DNA of 64,000 nt, from assembly GCA_903924855.1 (NCBI GenBank), contig CAIYCW010000055.1, forward strand, positions 1 to 64,000, read 5' to 3'. The stretch comes from an uncultured Rhodospirillales bacterium. GTDB lineage: Bacteria; Pseudomonadota; Alphaproteobacteria; Acetobacterales; Acetobacteraceae. The translations under genes were made by a program, and so were the position numbers. Shown here in pieces: positions 63,864 through 64,000 of the stretch; positions within the stretch are counted from its first letter, which is position 1, and the number at the start of each line of letters is the position of its first letter. The notes under the pieces were generated by a model, which was given only the letters and a program-made list of their open reading frames with translations, searched no databases and was not told where the DNA came from.

Positions 63864-64000
63864 ATGACCGATCCGCGATTTGCTGCCCCCTGGCTTGACT
63901 GTGACACCAGCCGGGTGCGGCCGGCGCGGGGGCAGGCGGTGGTGGCCACCGCCAATCCGGAGGCGAGCTGGGCTGCTGCGCTGATCCTGCACCAGGGTGG
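63864..64000 (+). CDS. Gamma-glutamyltransferase, N-terminal part (cut by the window edge)
   Basis: Only 45 residues are visible: MTDPRFAAPWLDCDTS, then RGQAVVATANPEASWAAALI and LHQGG. The HPxAAxAGxxILxxGGNAxDAAxA signature of the family begins here (ATANPEASWAAALILHQGG). It is divergent from the solute-binding protein gene 69 bases away. It would be the second member of this family in the window. The identification depends on a short motif. Confidence 0.6.
   Translation, partial: MTDPRFAAPWLDCDTSRVRPARGQAVVATANPEASWAAALILHQG

Overview
The window is GC-rich DNA from an alphaproteobacterium. The linkage rpoZ - spoT - acpS - lepB - rnc - era - recO - parC, together with smpB - dapA - lytic transglycosylase, is typical of Rhodospirillales. 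The intergenic repeat types and the endings of the giant repeat proteins point to Acetobacteraceae. The family assignment is an inference from gene order and sequence style, not from a search.

Left part (1-19,300), mostly accessory. The window opens inside a cas1 gene (minus strand) whose first codons sit against an AT-rich palindromic repeat. Then come an FkbM-type methyltransferase, a SOUL-family lipoprotein, an AGE-family sugar epimerase, a small secreted helix-hairpin-helix protein, a YidB-like protein coupled to an S10 carboxypeptidase, a long inverted-repeat element and a gamma-glutamyltransferase. A three-gene surface-sugar cassette (aminotransferase, hexapeptide acyltransferase, family 2 glycosyltransferase; minus strand, visibly AT-richer at its 5' end) follows. 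After it lie otsA, an M20 amidohydrolase, a fluoride channel gene, a lone PEP-CTERM protein, a GntR regulator coupled to a cysteine-dioxygenase-like enzyme, an AraC regulator and an orphan receiver-domain protein.

Middle (19,300-36,700), the conserved core on the minus strand: M20 deacylase - parC, recO, thioesterase - era - rnc - lepB, a secreted beta-propeller, VOC protein - acpS, spoT - rpoZ, folK. Then on the plus strand a NYN-domain protein, a family 5 uracil-DNA glycosylase and a toxin-antitoxin pair. On the minus strand follow a molybdenum oxidoreductase of the YedY/MsrP type coupled to an exported glutathione peroxidase, and a serine hydrolase.

36,747-49,069: the most striking region. 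Three consecutive minus-strand paralogues of about 1,080 to 1,500 residues are built almost entirely from 8 to 11 tandem copies of a roughly 115-residue unit that usually ends in a DxNxDGxxGP calcium-loop-like motif. Each ends in the same type of C-terminal domain (ending GGHA(L/V)I(T/N)) and none has an N-terminal signal peptide. I infer large calcium-dependent surface or secreted proteins exported by a type I-like route. One is split by a single extra base in a run of six C (39,157-39,162). Another carries an internal duplication of a three-repeat block.

Right part (49,226-64,000): smpB, dapA; an overlapping plus-strand unit slt - pgpA - DUF2252 - pncC; an ion transporter (minus); then a maturation cluster for molybdenum hydroxylases (coxG, MoxR-type coxD, coxE, two XdhC/CoxI pieces and a molybdopterin-binding/nucleotidyltransferase fusion) without the structural subunits. 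A peptide-type ABC solute-binding protein and the beginning of a second gamma-glutamyltransferase close the window.

No rRNA, tRNA or CRISPR array was recognised. Three dispersed repeat types (AT-rich palindromes, long GC-rich inverted repeats, short REP-like palindromes) occupy many of the gaps.
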